A DNA stretch of 64,000 bases, from assembly GCA_029550965.1 (NCBI GenBank), contig JAKPGJ010000036.1:1-64000 (forward strand). The letters are read 5' to 3'. Positions 8,518-19,613 of this stretch are shown here, one piece after another. The translations under genes and the position numbers were made by a program. Within the stretch, counting starts at the first letter, position 1. Each line of letters starts with the position of its first letter. The DNA is from Bacillota bacterium (GTDB lineage Bacteria; Bacillota; Clostridia; Oscillospirales; CAG-382). The notes beneath the pieces are model-generated. The model was given only the letters and a program-made list of their open reading frames with translations, was not told where the DNA came from and did no database searches.

Positions 8518-11500
8518 TTACTGAAAATATTTTACCGCGCCTTCGAAGAGCCGGTTGTCGTATTTGTACTGCGGAACGTTTTTGTAAAGGTACGCACCCG
8601 CGCGCTCGGAATGGCCCATTTTGCCGAAGATTCTGCCGTCGGGAGAGGTAATTCCCTCAACGGCGAGCAGCGAGCCGTTGGGATTGTACGCGATGTCTGC
8701 GGACGCTCTGCCGTTCAGGTCCGCGTACTGCGTTGCAATCTGACCGTTCTCAATGAGCTTTTGCGCAAGTGTGTCTTCGCAGATAAACCTGCCCTCGCCG
8801 TGCGAAATCGGAACCGTTACCACTTCGCCCGGCTCATAGAGCATAAACCAGGGCGATTTGTTGGAAACAATTTTGGTGTTGACCAGCCTGGACTGGTGTC
8901 TGCCGATGATGTTCGGACCGAGCGTGGGCGAAGAAGCGTCCGGCTCCATGATTTTGCCGAACGGAACCAGACCGAGCTTGATCAGCGCCTGGAAGCCGTT
9001 GCAGATGCCGCCGATCAAGCCGTCGCGTTTCTCAAGCAGGATTTCGACCTGCTCTTTGATTTTCGGGTTTCTGAAGAACGCGGTGATGAACTTCGCGGAA
9101 CCGTCCGGCTCGTCGCCGCCCGAAAATCCGCCGGGAATCAATACAATCTGCGACTCGGCGATTCGCTTTACCATCAGGTCGACCGATGCGGTTATATCAG
9201 CGCCGGTGAGGTTCTTGATGACCGTAATGACCGGCTCGGCGCCCGCGCGCTCAAAGGCTCTGGCGCAGTCGTACTCGCAGTTGTTGCCCGGGAAAACCGG
9301 AATGCAGACCTTCGGCTTTGCGGTCTTTACAGCCGGCGCAAGGCGTTTTTCTGCTTTATACAGCGGAATATCAAACACCTTGATGTTCTGCTGTATGTTG
9401 CAGGTGAACACGGGTTCTAACTTCTCTTCATAGATATTCAGCAGGCTGTCGAGCGAAAGATCCTCGCCGTCTTTCTCAATAACAGCGTTATCGGTCGTAT
9501 ATCCGAGCGTAATGCCGATATCGGCGTCTTCTTTTAGTTCAAGAATAATGCTTCCGCAGAGGCAGCCGAACAGGTCAAGGTTCAGGTTGTCCGCATATTT
9601 AAAGCCGATTTTGTTGCCGATGCACATTTTAAAGACCGCCGCCGCGATGCCGCCGAACGTGGGCGTGTACGCAGAAACCGCCTTGCCCTCCTGAATCAGG
9701 GTCTGCGCAAGGGCAAGGTTGTTTTTCAGGCTTTCGATATCGGCTTTGCCGTCCTTCATTTCGGTCTTTAAAAGGATTACCCGGCTGCCTACCTTTTTGA
9801 ACTCGGGCGAGATGATGTTCTTCGCGTTCGTGACCGTGACCGCGAAGGAAACCAGCGTCGGCGGAACGTCAAGGTTCTCGAAACTGCCGCTCATCGAGTC
9901 CTTGCCGCCGATCGCGCCGATGCCCAGGTCAATCTGCGCCTGCAGAGCGCCGAGCAGAGCCGCGAACGGAAGCCCCCAGCGCTTCTCGTCTTTTCCGAGA
10001 CGGCAGAAGTACTCCTGGAACGAAAGATAGCATTTATCCAGTCCCGCGCCGGCGCAGACCAGCTTGGTGACCGATTCGACCACCGCGTTGTAGGAGCCGG
10101 CGTACGGGTTCGCTTCGCTGACAAACGGGTTAAATCCGTACGCAAACACCGAAGCGGTGTCGGTTTCGCCTTCCAATACCGGAATCTTCGCCGCCATCAC
10201 CTGCGTCGGCGTGAGCTGATACTTACCGCCGAACGGCATCAAAACGCTTCCGGCGCCGATGGTCGCGTCAAAGCGCTCCGATAGTCCGCGCTTGGAGCAG
10301 ACGTTCAGGTCGGCGCAAACTTCCCGCATGCCTTTAGCAAAACTTTTGTAAGATTTATCCTTGTAGGTTTTCCATTGTTCAACCTTGACGTTCGCGTGCT
10401 TGACGGCGCCGTTGGAGTTGAGGAAATCGCGGGATATATCGACGATTACCTTCCCCTTCCAGCGCATGCGCAGGCGGTTGGTATCGGTTACGACGGCGAC
10501 GGCAGTCGCTTCGATGTTTTCTTCCGAAGCGAGTTCCATAAAGCGTTCGACGTCGTTCTTGTCGAGCAGGACCGCCATTCTCTCCTGCGATTCGCTGATG
10601 GCAAGCTCGGTGCCGTCCAGTCCCTCATACTTTTTCGGAACCTTGTCGAGGTCAATATCGAGTCCGTCCGCCAGCTCGCCGATCGCGACCGAAACGCCGC
10701 CGGCGCCGAAGTCGTTGCACTTCTTAATCAGTCTGGATGCTTCCGGATTTCTAAAAAGCCTTTGCAGTTTGCGCTCTTCGGGCGCGTTGCCCTTTTGAAC
10801 CTCTGCGCCGCACTGCTCGAGCGATTCAAGCGTATGCGATTTGGAAGAACCGGTCGCGCCGCCGCAGCCGTCCCTGCCGGTTCTGCCGCCGAGCAGAATG
10901 ACCACGTCGCCCGGCGCCGGTTTTTCTCTTTTTACATTTTTTCTGGGCGCGGCGCCGAGTACCGCGCCGATTTCCATGCGCTTTGCGGCATAACCTTCGT
11001 GGTACAGCTCGTCGACCAGGCCGGTGGCAAGCCCGATTTGGTTGCCGTAGGAGGAGTAACCGCGCGCCGCTTCGGTAACGATCGTGCGCTGCGGGAGTTT
11101 GCCCTTCATGGTCTGTTCGATGGGCGTAAGCGGGTTTGCCGCGCCGGTGACGCGCATTGCCTGATACACATAGCTTCTGCCGGAAAGCGGGTCGCGTATC
11201 GCGCCGCCGATGCAGGTCGCCGCTCCGCCGAACGGCTCAATCTCGGTCGGATGATTGTGCGTTTCGTTTTTGAAAAGGAGCAGGTACTCCTCGTTTTTGC
11301 CGTCCACGTCCACGTCAATCCTGACCGTGCAGGCGTTGATTTCGTCGGATTCGTCCAAATCTTTCAGGATTCCCTTGCGCTTTAAGTATCGCGCGCCGAT
11401 TGTCGCGATGTCCATCAGCGTAATCGGGCTGGTTCTGCCCATCTCTTTGCGCAGTCTTAGATAATTCTCGTACCCTTCCGCCGTCTGGCTGTCGTCGATG

Positions 11501-12204
11501 ACGATGTTGTCGATGTGGGTCGTGAAGGTCGTATGCCTGCAGTGGTCAGACCAGTATGTATCAATCAGCTTAATCTCGGTAATCGTGGGATTGCGGTTTT
11601 CTTTTCTGTAATAGTCCCGGCAGAACAAAAGGTCGTCAAAATCCATCGCCAGTCCCTGACTTTGCCGGAATTCTTTCAGCTCGTCGTCGGTCATGGTGAT
11701 GAAGTTCTCGACCGTCTCGACCGAATCGGGCTGAACCGTCTTCATCTGCAGCGTTTCCGCTTCTTTTAGCGAAGCAAGCCGGCTCTCGACCGGGTTTATC
11801 AGATGATGCTGTATTCTTTGAATATCCTCGTCCGTAAGGTAGCCGTAAAGAAGATAAACCTTCGCGCTTTTGACAATCGGTCTTTCGCCCTGCGACACAA
11901 TCTGTATGCATTGGGACGCGGAATCCGCCCGCTGGTCATACTGTCCGGGAAGATATTCCACGGCGAAGACCTTCGCGCCGTCGTCCGGAAGCGAATAATA
12001 AACGTTGTCCAACTGCGGCTCGGAGAAAACGGTTCCGACGCAGTAATCGAACAGTTCCTTGGAGATGTTTTCGACGTCGTATCGGTTTAGAACCCGGACT
12101 TTTGTCAGCGTTTTTATTTTCAAAAGTTCCCGGATGTCGTTCAAAACCGACTTCGCTTCCGCAGCGTATTCTTCCTTTTTTTCCGTATATACTCTGTAAA
12201 CCAT
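8518..12204 (-). CDS. purL: Phosphoribosylformylglycinamidine synthase, long single-chain form
   Basis: About 1228 aa with synthase core (DTYWSDHCRHTTF, NETHNHPTEIEPFGGAATCIGGAIRD) and C-terminal glutaminase (VCIPVFPGNNCEYD, GICNGFQALIKLGLVP). Confidence 0.96.
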   Translation of the reverse strand: MVYRVYTEKKEEYAAEAKSVLNDIRELLKIKTLTKVRVLNRYDVENISKELFDYCVGTVFSEPQLDNVYYSLPDDGAKVFAVEYLPGQYDQRADSASQCIQIVSQGERPIVKSAKVYLLYGYLTDEDIQRIQHHLINPVESRLASLKEAETLQMKTVQPDSVETVENFITMTDDELKEFRQSQGLAMDFDDLLFCRDYYRKENRNPTITEIKLIDTYWSDHCRHTTFTTHIDNIVIDDSQTAEGYENYLRLRKEMGRTSPITLMDIATIGARYLKRKGILKDLDESDEINACTVRIDVDVDGKNEEYLLLFKNETHNHPTEIEPFGGAATCIGGAIRDPLSGRSYVYQAMRVTGAANPLTPIEQTMKGKLPQRTIVTEAARGYSSYGNQIGLATGLVDELYHEGYAAKRMEIGAVLGAAPRKNVKREKPAPGDVVILLGGRTGRDGCGGATGSSKSHTLESLEQCGAEVQKGNAPEERKLQRLFRNPEASRLIKKCNDFGAGGVSVAIGELADGLDIDLDKVPKKYEGLDGTELAISESQERMAVLLDKNDVERFMELASEENIEATAVAVVTDTNRLRMRWKGKVIVDISRDFLNSNGAVKHANVKVEQWKTYKDKSYKSFAKGMREVCADLNVCSKRGLSERFDATIGAGSVLMPFGGKYQLTPTQVMAAKIPVLEGETDTASVFAYGFNPFVSEANPYAGSYNAVVESVTKLVCAGAGLDKCYLSFQEYFCRLGKDEKRWGLPFAALLGALQAQIDLGIGAIGGKDSMSGSFENLDVPPTLVSFAVTVTNAKNIISPEFKKVGSRVILLKTEMKDGKADIESLKNNLALAQTLIQEGKAVSAYTPTFGGIAAAVFKMCIGNKIGFKYADNLNLDLFGCLCGSIILELKEDADIGITLGYTTDNAVIEKDGEDLSLDSLLNIYEEKLEPVFTCNIQQNIKVFDIPLYKAEKRLAPAVKTAKPKVCIPVFPGNNCEYDCARAFERAGAEPVITVIKNLTGADITASVDLMVKRIAESQIVLIPGGFSGGDEPDGSAKFITAFFRNPKIKEQVEILLEKRDGLIGGICNGFQALIKLGLVPFGKIMEPDASSPTLGPNIIGRHQSRLVNTKIVSNKSPWFMLYEPGEVVTVPISHGEGRFICEDTLAQKLIENGQIATQYADLNGRASADIAYNPNGSLLAVEGITSPDGRIFGKMGHSERAGAYLYKNVPQYKYDNRLFEGAVKYFQ

Positions 12205-12220
12205 TCCCTGCTCCTCTTTT

Positions 12221-13504
12221 TTAGCGTTGTAGAACCGCAAGCGCCTTTTTGCCGATGTCCTTCCGGTAGAAAGAACCCTCGAAACTGATTTTTTCTACGG
12301 CTTTATACGCTTTTTCAACCGCTTCCGCCAAATCCTTTCCGGTCGCAGTAACGCCGAGCACCCTGCCGCCAGCGGTGAAGAGGCTTCCGTCCTTATCCAG
12401 TTTTGTGCCCGCGTGGTAAATCAGCAAATCGTCGCTTTCCCGCACGTCGCCGAAATCTATTTTCTTGCCCTTTTCGTAATGCTGCGGATATCCGCCGGAC
12501 GCGATGATGACGCAGCAGGCGGCGCCGTTGTCAAAAACAACCTCCGTTTCGCTTAAGGTACCCTGCGAAACGGCGAGCATAATCTGCAAAAGGTCGCTCT
12601 TTAAAAGCGGGAGCACGACCTGCGTTTCGGGGTCGCCGAAGCGGCAGTTGTATTCGATGACCTTCGGGCCGGTTTTGGTAATCATCAGTCCGAAGTACAA
12701 ACATCCCTTAAAGGTCCTGCCCTCGCTGTTCATCGCCTGAACGGTGGGCAGAAAGATTTTTTCCATGCACGCGTCGGCGACTTCTTTTGTATAATACGGG
12801 TTGGGCGCGACGGTGCCCATGCCGCCGGTGTTCAAGCCCTTGTCGCCGTCCAAAGCGCGTTTGTGGTCCATCGAGGAAACCATCGGCTTGATGGTCTTTC
12901 CGTCCGTAAAGGCGAGCACCGAAACCTCCACGCCGGTAAGGTATTCCTCTATCACGATTTTATTGCCGCTTTCACCGAACGCTTTGTCCAGCATGATGCT
13001 TTTGACCGCGTTTTTCGCTTCTTCGAAGTTTTCGGCGATGATAACGCCCTTGCCCAACGCAAGCCCGTCGGCTTTGATGACGGTGGGATAGCTGTTCTGA
13101 TCGGAAATATATCGTATCGCTTCGTCCGCGTTGTCAAAAGTCTGATAGGTTGCGGTCGGAATGCCGTATTTGCGCATCAGATCCTTTGCGAACGCCTTGC
13201 TTCCCTCAATCATGGCTGCCGCTTTGTTCGGTCCGAAGCAAGGGATTCCCTTTTCCGCAAGCGCGTCCACGGCGCCCAGCACCAGCGGGTCGTCGGGCGC
13301 GACAATCGCAAAATCAACCTTTTTTTCAACCGCGAAGGCTGTGATGGCCGGAATGTCCTTCGCGCCGATATCTACGCATTCAGCGTCCGAGGCGATGCCG
13401 CCGTTTCCGGGCAGGCAGTAGATTTTCCCGCATAGCGGGCTTTTTTTGATCGCTTTGATAATCGCGTGCTCGCGGCCGCCGCCGCCGACAACAAGAATGT
13501 CCAT
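12221..13504 (-). CDS. purD: Phosphoribosylamine-glycine ligase
   Basis: MDILVVGGGGREHAI, ATP-grasp, LNTGGMGTVAPNPYY. Confidence 0.97.
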   Translation of the reverse strand: MDILVVGGGGREHAIIKAIKKSPLCGKIYCLPGNGGIASDAECVDIGAKDIPAITAFAVEKKVDFAIVAPDDPLVLGAVDALAEKGIPCFGPNKAAAMIEGSKAFAKDLMRKYGIPTATYQTFDNADEAIRYISDQNSYPTVIKADGLALGKGVIIAENFEEAKNAVKSIMLDKAFGESGNKIVIEEYLTGVEVSVLAFTDGKTIKPMVSSMDHKRALDGDKGLNTGGMGTVAPNPYYTKEVADACMEKIFLPTVQAMNSEGRTFKGCLYFGLMITKTGPKVIEYNCRFGDPETQVVLPLLKSDLLQIMLAVSQGTLSETEVVFDNGAACCVIIASGGYPQHYEKGKKIDFGDVRESDDLLIYHAGTKLDKDGSLFTAGGRVLGVTATGKDLAEAVEKAYKAVEKISFEGSFYRKDIGKKALAVLQR

Positions 13505-13560
13505 ATCGATCTCCTATACTCTAATTTCTTGATTGCGAAAAAACCATTAATGTCCGCTGT

Positions 13561-14733
13561 TTAGTGGTGGAACAGGCGAACGCCGGTAAACGCCATGACC
13601 ATGCCGTACTTGTTGCAGGCTTCAATCACAAGGTCGTCGCGGATGGAACCGCCCGGCTGCGCGATATAGCTTACGCCGCTCTTCGCCGCTCTTTCGATGT
13701 TGTCCGAGAACGGGAAGAACGCGTCGCTGCCCAGAGAAACGCCGTTGATTTTAGAAAGGAACGCTTTCTTTTCCTCCGCGGTCAGCGGTTCGGGCTTTAC
13801 CTTGAAGGTGTTGCGCCATACGTCGTCGCCGATGACGTCCTCGTAATCGGCGGAGATATAAACGTCGATCGCGTTGTCCCGGTTCGGGCGGGCGATATCG
13901 TCTAAGAACGGCAGCTCCAATACCTTCGGGTGCTGGCGCAGGAAGAAGTTGTCCGCCTTATTGCCCGCAAGGCGTGTGCAGTGCACTCTGGACTGCTGTC
14001 CGGCGCCGATGCCGATTGCCTGACCACCAAAAGCGTAGCAGACCGAGTTTGACTGCGTGTATTTGAGCGTAATCAGCGAAATGATTAAATCGCGTACGGC
14101 GGATTCGGGCAGTTCTTTTTGCTCGGTGACAATGTTTTTGAGCATCTCGCGGTCGATTTTGACGTTGTTGCGCGCCTGCTCAAAGTAAATGCCGAAAACC
14201 TGCTTTACTTCCATCTCTTCGGGAACATAGTCTTTGTCGATTTTTACGATGTTGTAGGTGCCCTTGCGCTTGGTTTTGAGCAGCGCAAGCGCGTCGTCGT
14301 CGTAATCCGGCGCGATGACGCCGTCCGAAACCTCCGCGGCAATCAGTTTCGCGGTGTCCAGGTCGCACTTGTCGCTCAGCGAAATCCAGTCGCCGTACGA
14401 GCTCATCCGGTCCGCGCCCCTCGCCCTTGCGTACGCGCAGGCAAGCGGAGAAATATCTTTTGAAGGAACAAAGAAAATCTGCTGGAGAATATCGTCCAGC
14501 GGCTCGCCTACCGCCGCGCCCGCCGGGCTGACGTGCTTGAACGAAGCGGCCGCAGGCATGCCCGTCGCTTCCTTCAGCTCCTTTACAAGCTGCCATCCGT
14601 TGAACGCATCCAAAAAGTTAATATAACCCGGTTTTCCGTTGAGTACTTCGATCGGTAGACTTCCTTTATTTATGTAGATTCTTGCCGGCTTCTGATTGGG
14701 GTTGCAGCCGTACTTCAGCTCAAGCTCTGTCAT
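13561..14733 (-). CDS. AICAR formyltransferase, stand-alone domain without fused IMP cyclohydrolase
   Basis: ELKYGCNPNQKPARIY, AAASFKHVSPAGAAVG, SNSVCYAFGGQAIGIGAGQQSRVHCTRLAG, GSIRDDLVIEACNKYGMVMAFTGVRLFHH. Confidence 0.93.
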   Translation of the reverse strand: MTELELKYGCNPNQKPARIYINKGSLPIEVLNGKPGYINFLDAFNGWQLVKELKEATGMPAAASFKHVSPAGAAVGEPLDDILQQIFFVPSKDISPLACAYARARGADRMSSYGDWISLSDKCDLDTAKLIAAEVSDGVIAPDYDDDALALLKTKRKGTYNIVKIDKDYVPEEMEVKQVFGIYFEQARNNVKIDREMLKNIVTEQKELPESAVRDLIISLITLKYTQSNSVCYAFGGQAIGIGAGQQSRVHCTRLAGNKADNFFLRQHPKVLELPFLDDIARPNRDNAIDVYISADYEDVIGDDVWRNTFKVKPEPLTAEEKKAFLSKINGVSLGSDAFFPFSDNIERAAKSGVSYIAQPGGSIRDDLVIEACNKYGMVMAFTGVRLFHH

Positions 14734-14748
14734 AACACACACTCCCGA

Positions 14749-15456
14749 TTACTGATTCTTGTTGTAGATTTTAGTTTTATAGGAACCATCCTTGATCGAT
14801 ATGCTGCGGACAAAGAGAGAAACTTTGTTCTCCTCGTTCAACGCGTTCCAGATACCGTCCGCGAGCGATTCGAAATCCTTGTCGCAGGCGAAAGCCGCCG
14901 GCTCGCCTTCGAAGGAGGGAATCGGGTTGCCGTCCGATTTGTATGTATGGATGAGATGCCCGACGCCCGGCGCGGTGTTCTCGTACTCAAAGAAGAACCG
15001 GTCGCAGGCGGCAGACGCGCAGGACTTTTTGAGGATGGACAGTTTATAGGAGAGTTTTCCGTTGTGTATGGTCGCCAGACCGCTGATTCTTGGCGTGTAG
15101 TTGGGCGCGTCCGGCTCGTAGCCGCGCGTGCGCAAAGCGTCCGCGAAGGTCTTGCCGTCCCGCAACGAATTGTATATCGTGTCGGTCTGGTCGCCGTTTG
15201 TCACGATGGTATGCTCGCCGAAAACGCGGACCGGCGCGTAAATGATTAACGAAGGGTCTGTCAGCTTGCTCTCGTCGAACGCTTTGGTGCGGACGCTTCC
15301 GTCGGCGTTCTCAACAAATACGCGGTTGCGGCTGTTCACGCTTCTGCCCATGATAAAATAAATAAGATACGCTTCGTTTCCGTCGGCGCTTTTGCCGATG
15401 GCGATTCCCCTGCCGGGATAGCTGTTTGAGGATAAATAGTTGAAGATATCTATCAT
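14749..15456 (-). CDS. purO: IMP cyclohydrolase, archaeal PurO-type
   Basis: NYLSSNSYPGRGIAIGKSADG, YFIMGRSVNSRNRVF, adjacent to AICARFT lacking a cyclohydrolase domain. Confidence 0.85.
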   Translation of the reverse strand: MIDIFNYLSSNSYPGRGIAIGKSADGNEAYLIYFIMGRSVNSRNRVFVENADGSVRTKAFDESKLTDPSLIIYAPVRVFGEHTIVTNGDQTDTIYNSLRDGKTFADALRTRGYEPDAPNYTPRISGLATIHNGKLSYKLSILKKSCASAACDRFFFEYENTAPGVGHLIHTYKSDGNPIPSFEGEPAAFACDKDFESLADGIWNALNEENKVSLFVRSISIKDGSYKTKIYNKNQ

Positions 15457-15466
15457 AGTCAATCCC

Positions 15467-16084
15467 TTACTCTGCTTTCTTTTCTTTCAGCAGTTGTTTG
15501 CAGACCATTTCGCAGGCTTTGGGAAGGATTCTCCATTCCGCCTTCATCATAACCCGCCTTTGGAGGATTTCGGGCGTGTCGTTGTCCTTGACGTTGACCG
15601 CTCTCTGCAGAATGATTTTTCCGCCGTCCGGAATTTCGTTGACGAAATGAACGGTGGCGCCGGTAACCTTTACGCCGCGCTCCAACGCCGCCTGATGAAC
15701 CTTAAGCCCGTAAAAACCTTCGCCGCAGAAAGCGGGTATCAGCGACGGATGGATGTTGATGATTCTGTCCCGGTACTCGTTGATAAAATACGGGCTTAAA
15801 ATGATGGTAAATCCGGCAAGAACAATCAGCTCCGCGCCCTCGCTTTTCAAAATCTCAATCAGCCTGCGCTCGAACGCCTGCTGGTCGGGGAAATCCCTTT
15901 TCGGCACGCAGTAGGCTTTGATGCCGTTGTCTTTCGCTCTTTGCAGCGCGTACGCCGTTTCCTTGCTGGATATGACCGTTTTTATCTCGCCGTTCTTGAG
16001 CGTTCCGGCCTTGCTCGCGTCTATCAGCGCCTGCAGATTGGTTCCCGAACCGCTGACCAGAACAGCAATATTGATCTTTAACAA
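15467..16084 (-). CDS. purN: Phosphoribosylglycinamide formyltransferase
   Basis: [36 protein letters not shown]. Confidence 0.96.
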   Translation of the reverse strand: MLKINIAVLVSGSGTNLQALIDASKAGTLKNGEIKTVISSKETAYALQRAKDNGIKAYCVPKRDFPDQQAFERRLIEILKSEGAELIVLAGFTIILSPYFINEYRDRIINIHPSLIPAFCGEGFYGLKVHQAALERGVKVTGATVHFVNEIPDGGKIILQRAVNVKDNDTPEILQRRVMMKAEWRILPKACEMVCKQLLKEKKAE

Positions 16085-17115
16085 ATCAGAACACCTTCCC
16101 CGTTCTCTTGATTTATAATTTCACCGCAGATATAGGCCTTTTCGCCGTTTTCGTTCAGCACGCTGACCGCTTTGTCCGCGATTGCTGAATCCACAACAAC
16201 GCTCATGCCGACGCCCATATTGAAGGTGTTGAACATATCGCGCTCGTCGATGTTTCCCGCTTTTTGAATCAGCTCGAAAACAGGAAGTATCTTTAACGCT
16301 TTCTTATCGATTTTGACGGCGAACCCTTCCGGTATGCTTCTTGGAATATTCTCGTAGAAACCGCCGCCGGTGATATGGGAAACCGCTTTCACCTCGACCG
16401 TTTCCATCAGTTTCAGCATGGGTTTTACATATATTTTGGTGGGCGTGAGCAGCGTTTCGCCCAGCGTCATGCCCAGTTCGGCGTAATATGCGTCAACGCC
16501 CTTATGTTCGACGTCGAATATCTTTCTGACCAGCGAGAACCCGTTGGAATGCACGCCGGAGGAAGGAAGCGCGATGACGGCATCGCCTTTTTTAATTTTT
16601 TTATTGTCAATAATTTTGTCTTTATCGACAACGCCCACGGAAAAACCCGCCAAATCGTATTCGTCCTCCGGGTAAAAACCGGGCATCTCCGCGGTTTCGC
16701 CGCCGACCAGCGCGCAGCCCGCCTGAACGCAGCCTTCCGCTACGCCGGAAACGATGGAAGCGACTTTTTCGGGGATATTCTTTCCGAGCGCGATGTAATC
16801 GAGGAAAATAAGCGGTTTCGCGCCGCTGCAGATTATATCGTTGACGCACATGGCGACGCAGTCGATGCCGACGGTGTCGTGCTTGTCCATCAGGAAAGCG
16901 ATTTTCAGCTTGGTGCCGACGCCGTCCGTGCCGCTGACAAGAACCGGTTTTTTGATTCCGGTCAGGTCCAGCTCAAACAATCCGCCGAACCCGCCGATGT
17001 CGCCGGCGCCCGGGATCAGCGTGCGTTTGATATGGTCTTTCATCAGCCTGACCGCTTCGTAGCCGGCGGTAATGTCAACGCCGGCCGCCTTATAGCTATC
17101 GCTGAAACTTTTCAT
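16078..17115 (-). CDS. purM: Phosphoribosylformylglycinamidine cyclo-ligase
   Basis: [35 protein letters not shown]. Confidence 0.97.
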   Translation of the reverse strand: MKSFSDSYKAAGVDITAGYEAVRLMKDHIKRTLIPGAGDIGGFGGLFELDLTGIKKPVLVSGTDGVGTKLKIAFLMDKHDTVGIDCVAMCVNDIICSGAKPLIFLDYIALGKNIPEKVASIVSGVAEGCVQAGCALVGGETAEMPGFYPEDEYDLAGFSVGVVDKDKIIDNKKIKKGDAVIALPSSGVHSNGFSLVRKIFDVEHKGVDAYYAELGMTLGETLLTPTKIYVKPMLKLMETVEVKAVSHITGGGFYENIPRSIPEGFAVKIDKKALKILPVFELIQKAGNIDERDMFNTFNMGVGMSVVVDSAIADKAVSVLNENGEKAYICGEIINQENGEGVLIC

Positions 17116-18551
17116 TGGTTTGCCTCCGTTCGTTCGCTCAGCTTGCGCTCGTATTTGCTTTTTCGGTTATAGCACGGAATCTCCAACGGGTAAGTTCCGG
17201 AGAAACACCCGGTGCAGAAACCGTTGTCGCCGGTTTCCGCCAGTTTCTTAACGCTGTCAATGCTTAAGAACCCGAGCGAATCGACGCCGATCATCTTTGC
17301 CATTTCCTCGATGGAATGATTGGCGGCCAGCAGATGTTCCGGCGAATCAATATCCGTGCCGAAATAGCAGGGATGGCGGAAGGGCGGCGCGGAAATGCGC
17401 ATATGCACTTCCTTTGCGCCCGCGTCGCGGATTAGTTTGACAAGGCGCGCGCTGGTGGTTCCTCTGACGATGGAATCGTCGATTAGAATTACTCTTTTAT
17501 CCTTCAATACGCTCACGATGGGACTCAGTTTGAGCCGCACGCCGACCTCGCGCTGCTCCTGACTGGGCTGGATAAAGGTTCTGCCGACGTATTTGCTCTT
17601 AATCAGCCCGACGCCGTACGGAATGCCCGACTGCCGCGCGTATCCGATCGCCGCGTCTATGCCCGAATCCGGAACGCCTACCACGACATCCGCCTGAACC
17701 GGATGTTCCAGCGCCAGAAATGCGCCCGCGCGCAGGCGCGCTGTATGTACCGAAGCGCCGTCGATAACCGAATCGGGACGGGCGAAGTAGATGTATTCAA
17801 ACACGCAGAGCGCGCGTTTTACCTTATTGCAGTGATTCTCAAAGCTGCGCATGCCGTTCTTGTCAACCACGACGACCTCGCCGGGCTTGACGTCCCGCAG
17901 GAAGGTCGCGCCGATCGCGTCAAACGCGCAGCTCTCGGAAGCGAAAACGTAGCTGTCGCCGAGCGCGCCGATGCACAACGGCCGGAATCCGTAGGGGTCC
18001 CTGACCGCAATCAGCTTGGTGGGCGACATAATCAGCAGCGAATAAGCGCCCTTGATTTTTTCCATCGCGTGAATGACCGCTTCCTCAATCGACACGGCGT
18101 TCAAACGCTCTTTGACGATTACATAGCTGATGACTTCGGTATCGCTTGTGGTGTGGAATATCGAGCCTTCCAGCTCCAGCTTTTCTCTCAGTTCGCTGTC
18201 GTTTATCAGGTTGCCGTTATGCGCCAAAGCCATGCTGCCCTTGACGTGGTTGACCAGAAGCGGCTGCGCGTTCAAGCGGGGACGCGTGCCGGTGGTTCCG
18301 TACCGAACGTGACCGATGACGATATTGCCCTTGCCCAGACCGGAAAGCACTTCGGGCGTGAAAACCTCGTTTACCAGCCCCACGTTTTTGTGCAGGTTCA
18401 TAATGCCGTCGTCGTTCACGACGATACCGGCGCTCTCCTGTCCTCTGTGCTGCAAAGCGAACAACGCGTAGTACGCGTACTGGGCGATATCGATATTCTC
18501 CTTTGAGAACATGCCGAAAACGCCGCATTCTTCCTTGAGCGTATCAAACAT
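17112..18551 (-). CDS. purF: Amidophosphoribosyltransferase
   Basis: [15 protein letters not shown] with catalytic Cys, PRTase motif [15 protein letters not shown]; start reassigned to 18551 (GGAGGATTCTT RBS) because the longer ORF runs into repeats. Confidence 0.95.
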   Translation of the reverse strand: MFDTLKEECGVFGMFSKENIDIAQYAYYALFALQHRGQESAGIVVNDDGIMNLHKNVGLVNEVFTPEVLSGLGKGNIVIGHVRYGTTGTRPRLNAQPLLVNHVKGSMALAHNGNLINDSELREKLELEGSIFHTTSDTEVISYVIVKERLNAVSIEEAVIHAMEKIKGAYSLLIMSPTKLIAVRDPYGFRPLCIGALGDSYVFASESCAFDAIGATFLRDVKPGEVVVVDKNGMRSFENHCNKVKRALCVFEYIYFARPDSVIDGASVHTARLRAGAFLALEHPVQADVVVGVPDSGIDAAIGYARQSGIPYGVGLIKSKYVGRTFIQPSQEQREVGVRLKLSPIVSVLKDKRVILIDDSIVRGTTSARLVKLIRDAGAKEVHMRISAPPFRHPCYFGTDIDSPEHLLAANHSIEEMAKMIGVDSLGFLSIDSVKKLAETGDNGFCTGCFSGTYPLEIPCYNRKSKYERKLSERTEANQ

Positions 18552-18577
18552 AAGAATCCTCCAAAAGTTATACATTA

Positions 18578-18682
18578 GGTAAGAAGTAAGAGATAAGAGG
18601 TAAGAGATAAGAAGTAAGAGATAAGAGGTAAGAGATAAGAAGTAAGAGATAAGAGGTAAGAGATAAGAGGTAAGAAGTAAGG
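18578..18682 (+). repeat. Heptamer tandem repeat array (GGTAAGA/AGTAAGA/GATAAGA, 15 copies)
   Basis: Read directly in 7-bp register. Confidence 0.95.
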
Positions 18683-18782
18683 GATATAATTTAAAATTCA
18701 TAATCGGCCCAAAGCTGGTAAAAAGATAGATGCTGGCAAGAGATAAACTTTAAATTAAAGAATCAGTATGTAAAACTTAGAA

Positions 18783-18860
18783 CTATCTTTTACTTTTTAC
18801 TTTTTACTTCTTACTTCTTCCCTTTTATTATCTCTTACCTTTTACTTTTTCCCTTTTACC
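18783..18860 (-). repeat. Degenerate heptamer array, inverted orientation (CTTTTAC/TTCTTAC-like)
   Basis: Pyrimidine-rich run cttttactttttactttttacttcttacttc..., complementary in theme to the 18578 array. Confidence 0.75.
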
Positions 18861-18868
18861 TATTTCTC

Positions 18869-19579
18869 TTATTCTCCAAGCAGTCTTTTTAAAATCTCTT
18901 TATATGCGTCCTCTACGCCGCCAAGGTCACGGCGGAAACGGTCTTTATCCAGCTTTTCTTTCGTTTTGGAATCCCAGAAACGGCAGGTGTCCGGCGAAAT
19001 CTCGTCCGCGAGGATAATCTTTCCGTCGCTGGTTCTGCCAAACTCGAGTTTGAAATCGATCAGCTCGATGTTTAGGTCTTTCAGATAATCAGTCAGGATT
19101 TGGTTGATTTTAAACGAGTATTCGGTGATTTTCTCAAGCTCTTCTTTGGTCGCCAGCTGCAAGGCGGCGATGTGATACTCGTTGATCATCGGGTCGCCCA
19201 GCTCGTCGTTTTTGTAGCAGAACTCGAGCACCGTGGTCGCGAGCTTGGTTCCTTCAGGAAGCCCGAGCCGCTTGGAAAGCGAGCCTGCCGCGATGTTCCG
19301 AACAATCACTTCAAGCGGAACGATGGAAACCTTTCTGACCGCAGTTTCGCAGTCGTTGAGCTGCTTTACAAAATGCGTCGGGATTCCTTTTGACGCAAGC
19401 AGCTTCATCAAATGGTTGGTTACTCTATTGTTGATCGCGCCCTTGCCTTCGATGGTGCCTTTTTTCAGCCCGTTGAACGCAGTCGCGTCGTCCTTATACG
19501 AAACGATATAAACCTCGCTGTCTTCGGTTGTATAAACCTTTTTTGCCTTGCCCTCGTAAAGCAGGTTGATTTTCTGCAT
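18869..19579 (-). CDS. purC: SAICAR synthase
   Basis: [62 protein letters not shown]. Confidence 0.97.
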   Translation of the reverse strand: MQKINLLYEGKAKKVYTTEDSEVYIVSYKDDATAFNGLKKGTIEGKGAINNRVTNHLMKLLASKGIPTHFVKQLNDCETAVRKVSIVPLEVIVRNIAAGSLSKRLGLPEGTKLATTVLEFCYKNDELGDPMINEYHIAALQLATKEELEKITEYSFKINQILTDYLKDLNIELIDFKLEFGRTSDGKIILADEISPDTCRFWDSKTKEKLDKDRFRRDLGGVEDAYKEILKRLLGE

Positions 19580-19613
19580 GTTTTACTCCTCCGATGTTTT
19601 GATGTATGTATGC

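Noticed and set aside
10375-11385. 336-aa plus-strand ORF opposite purL
   Set aside because: Antisense shadow ORF in a GC-rich conserved gene; no recognisable domain, composition typical of reverse-frame translation.
18552-18701. 50-aa N-terminal extension of the purF ORF (MNFKLYPLLLTSYLLPLISY...)
   Set aside because: It is a translation of the heptamer repeat array; the conserved PurF start [10 protein letters not shown] with good RBS is at 18551.
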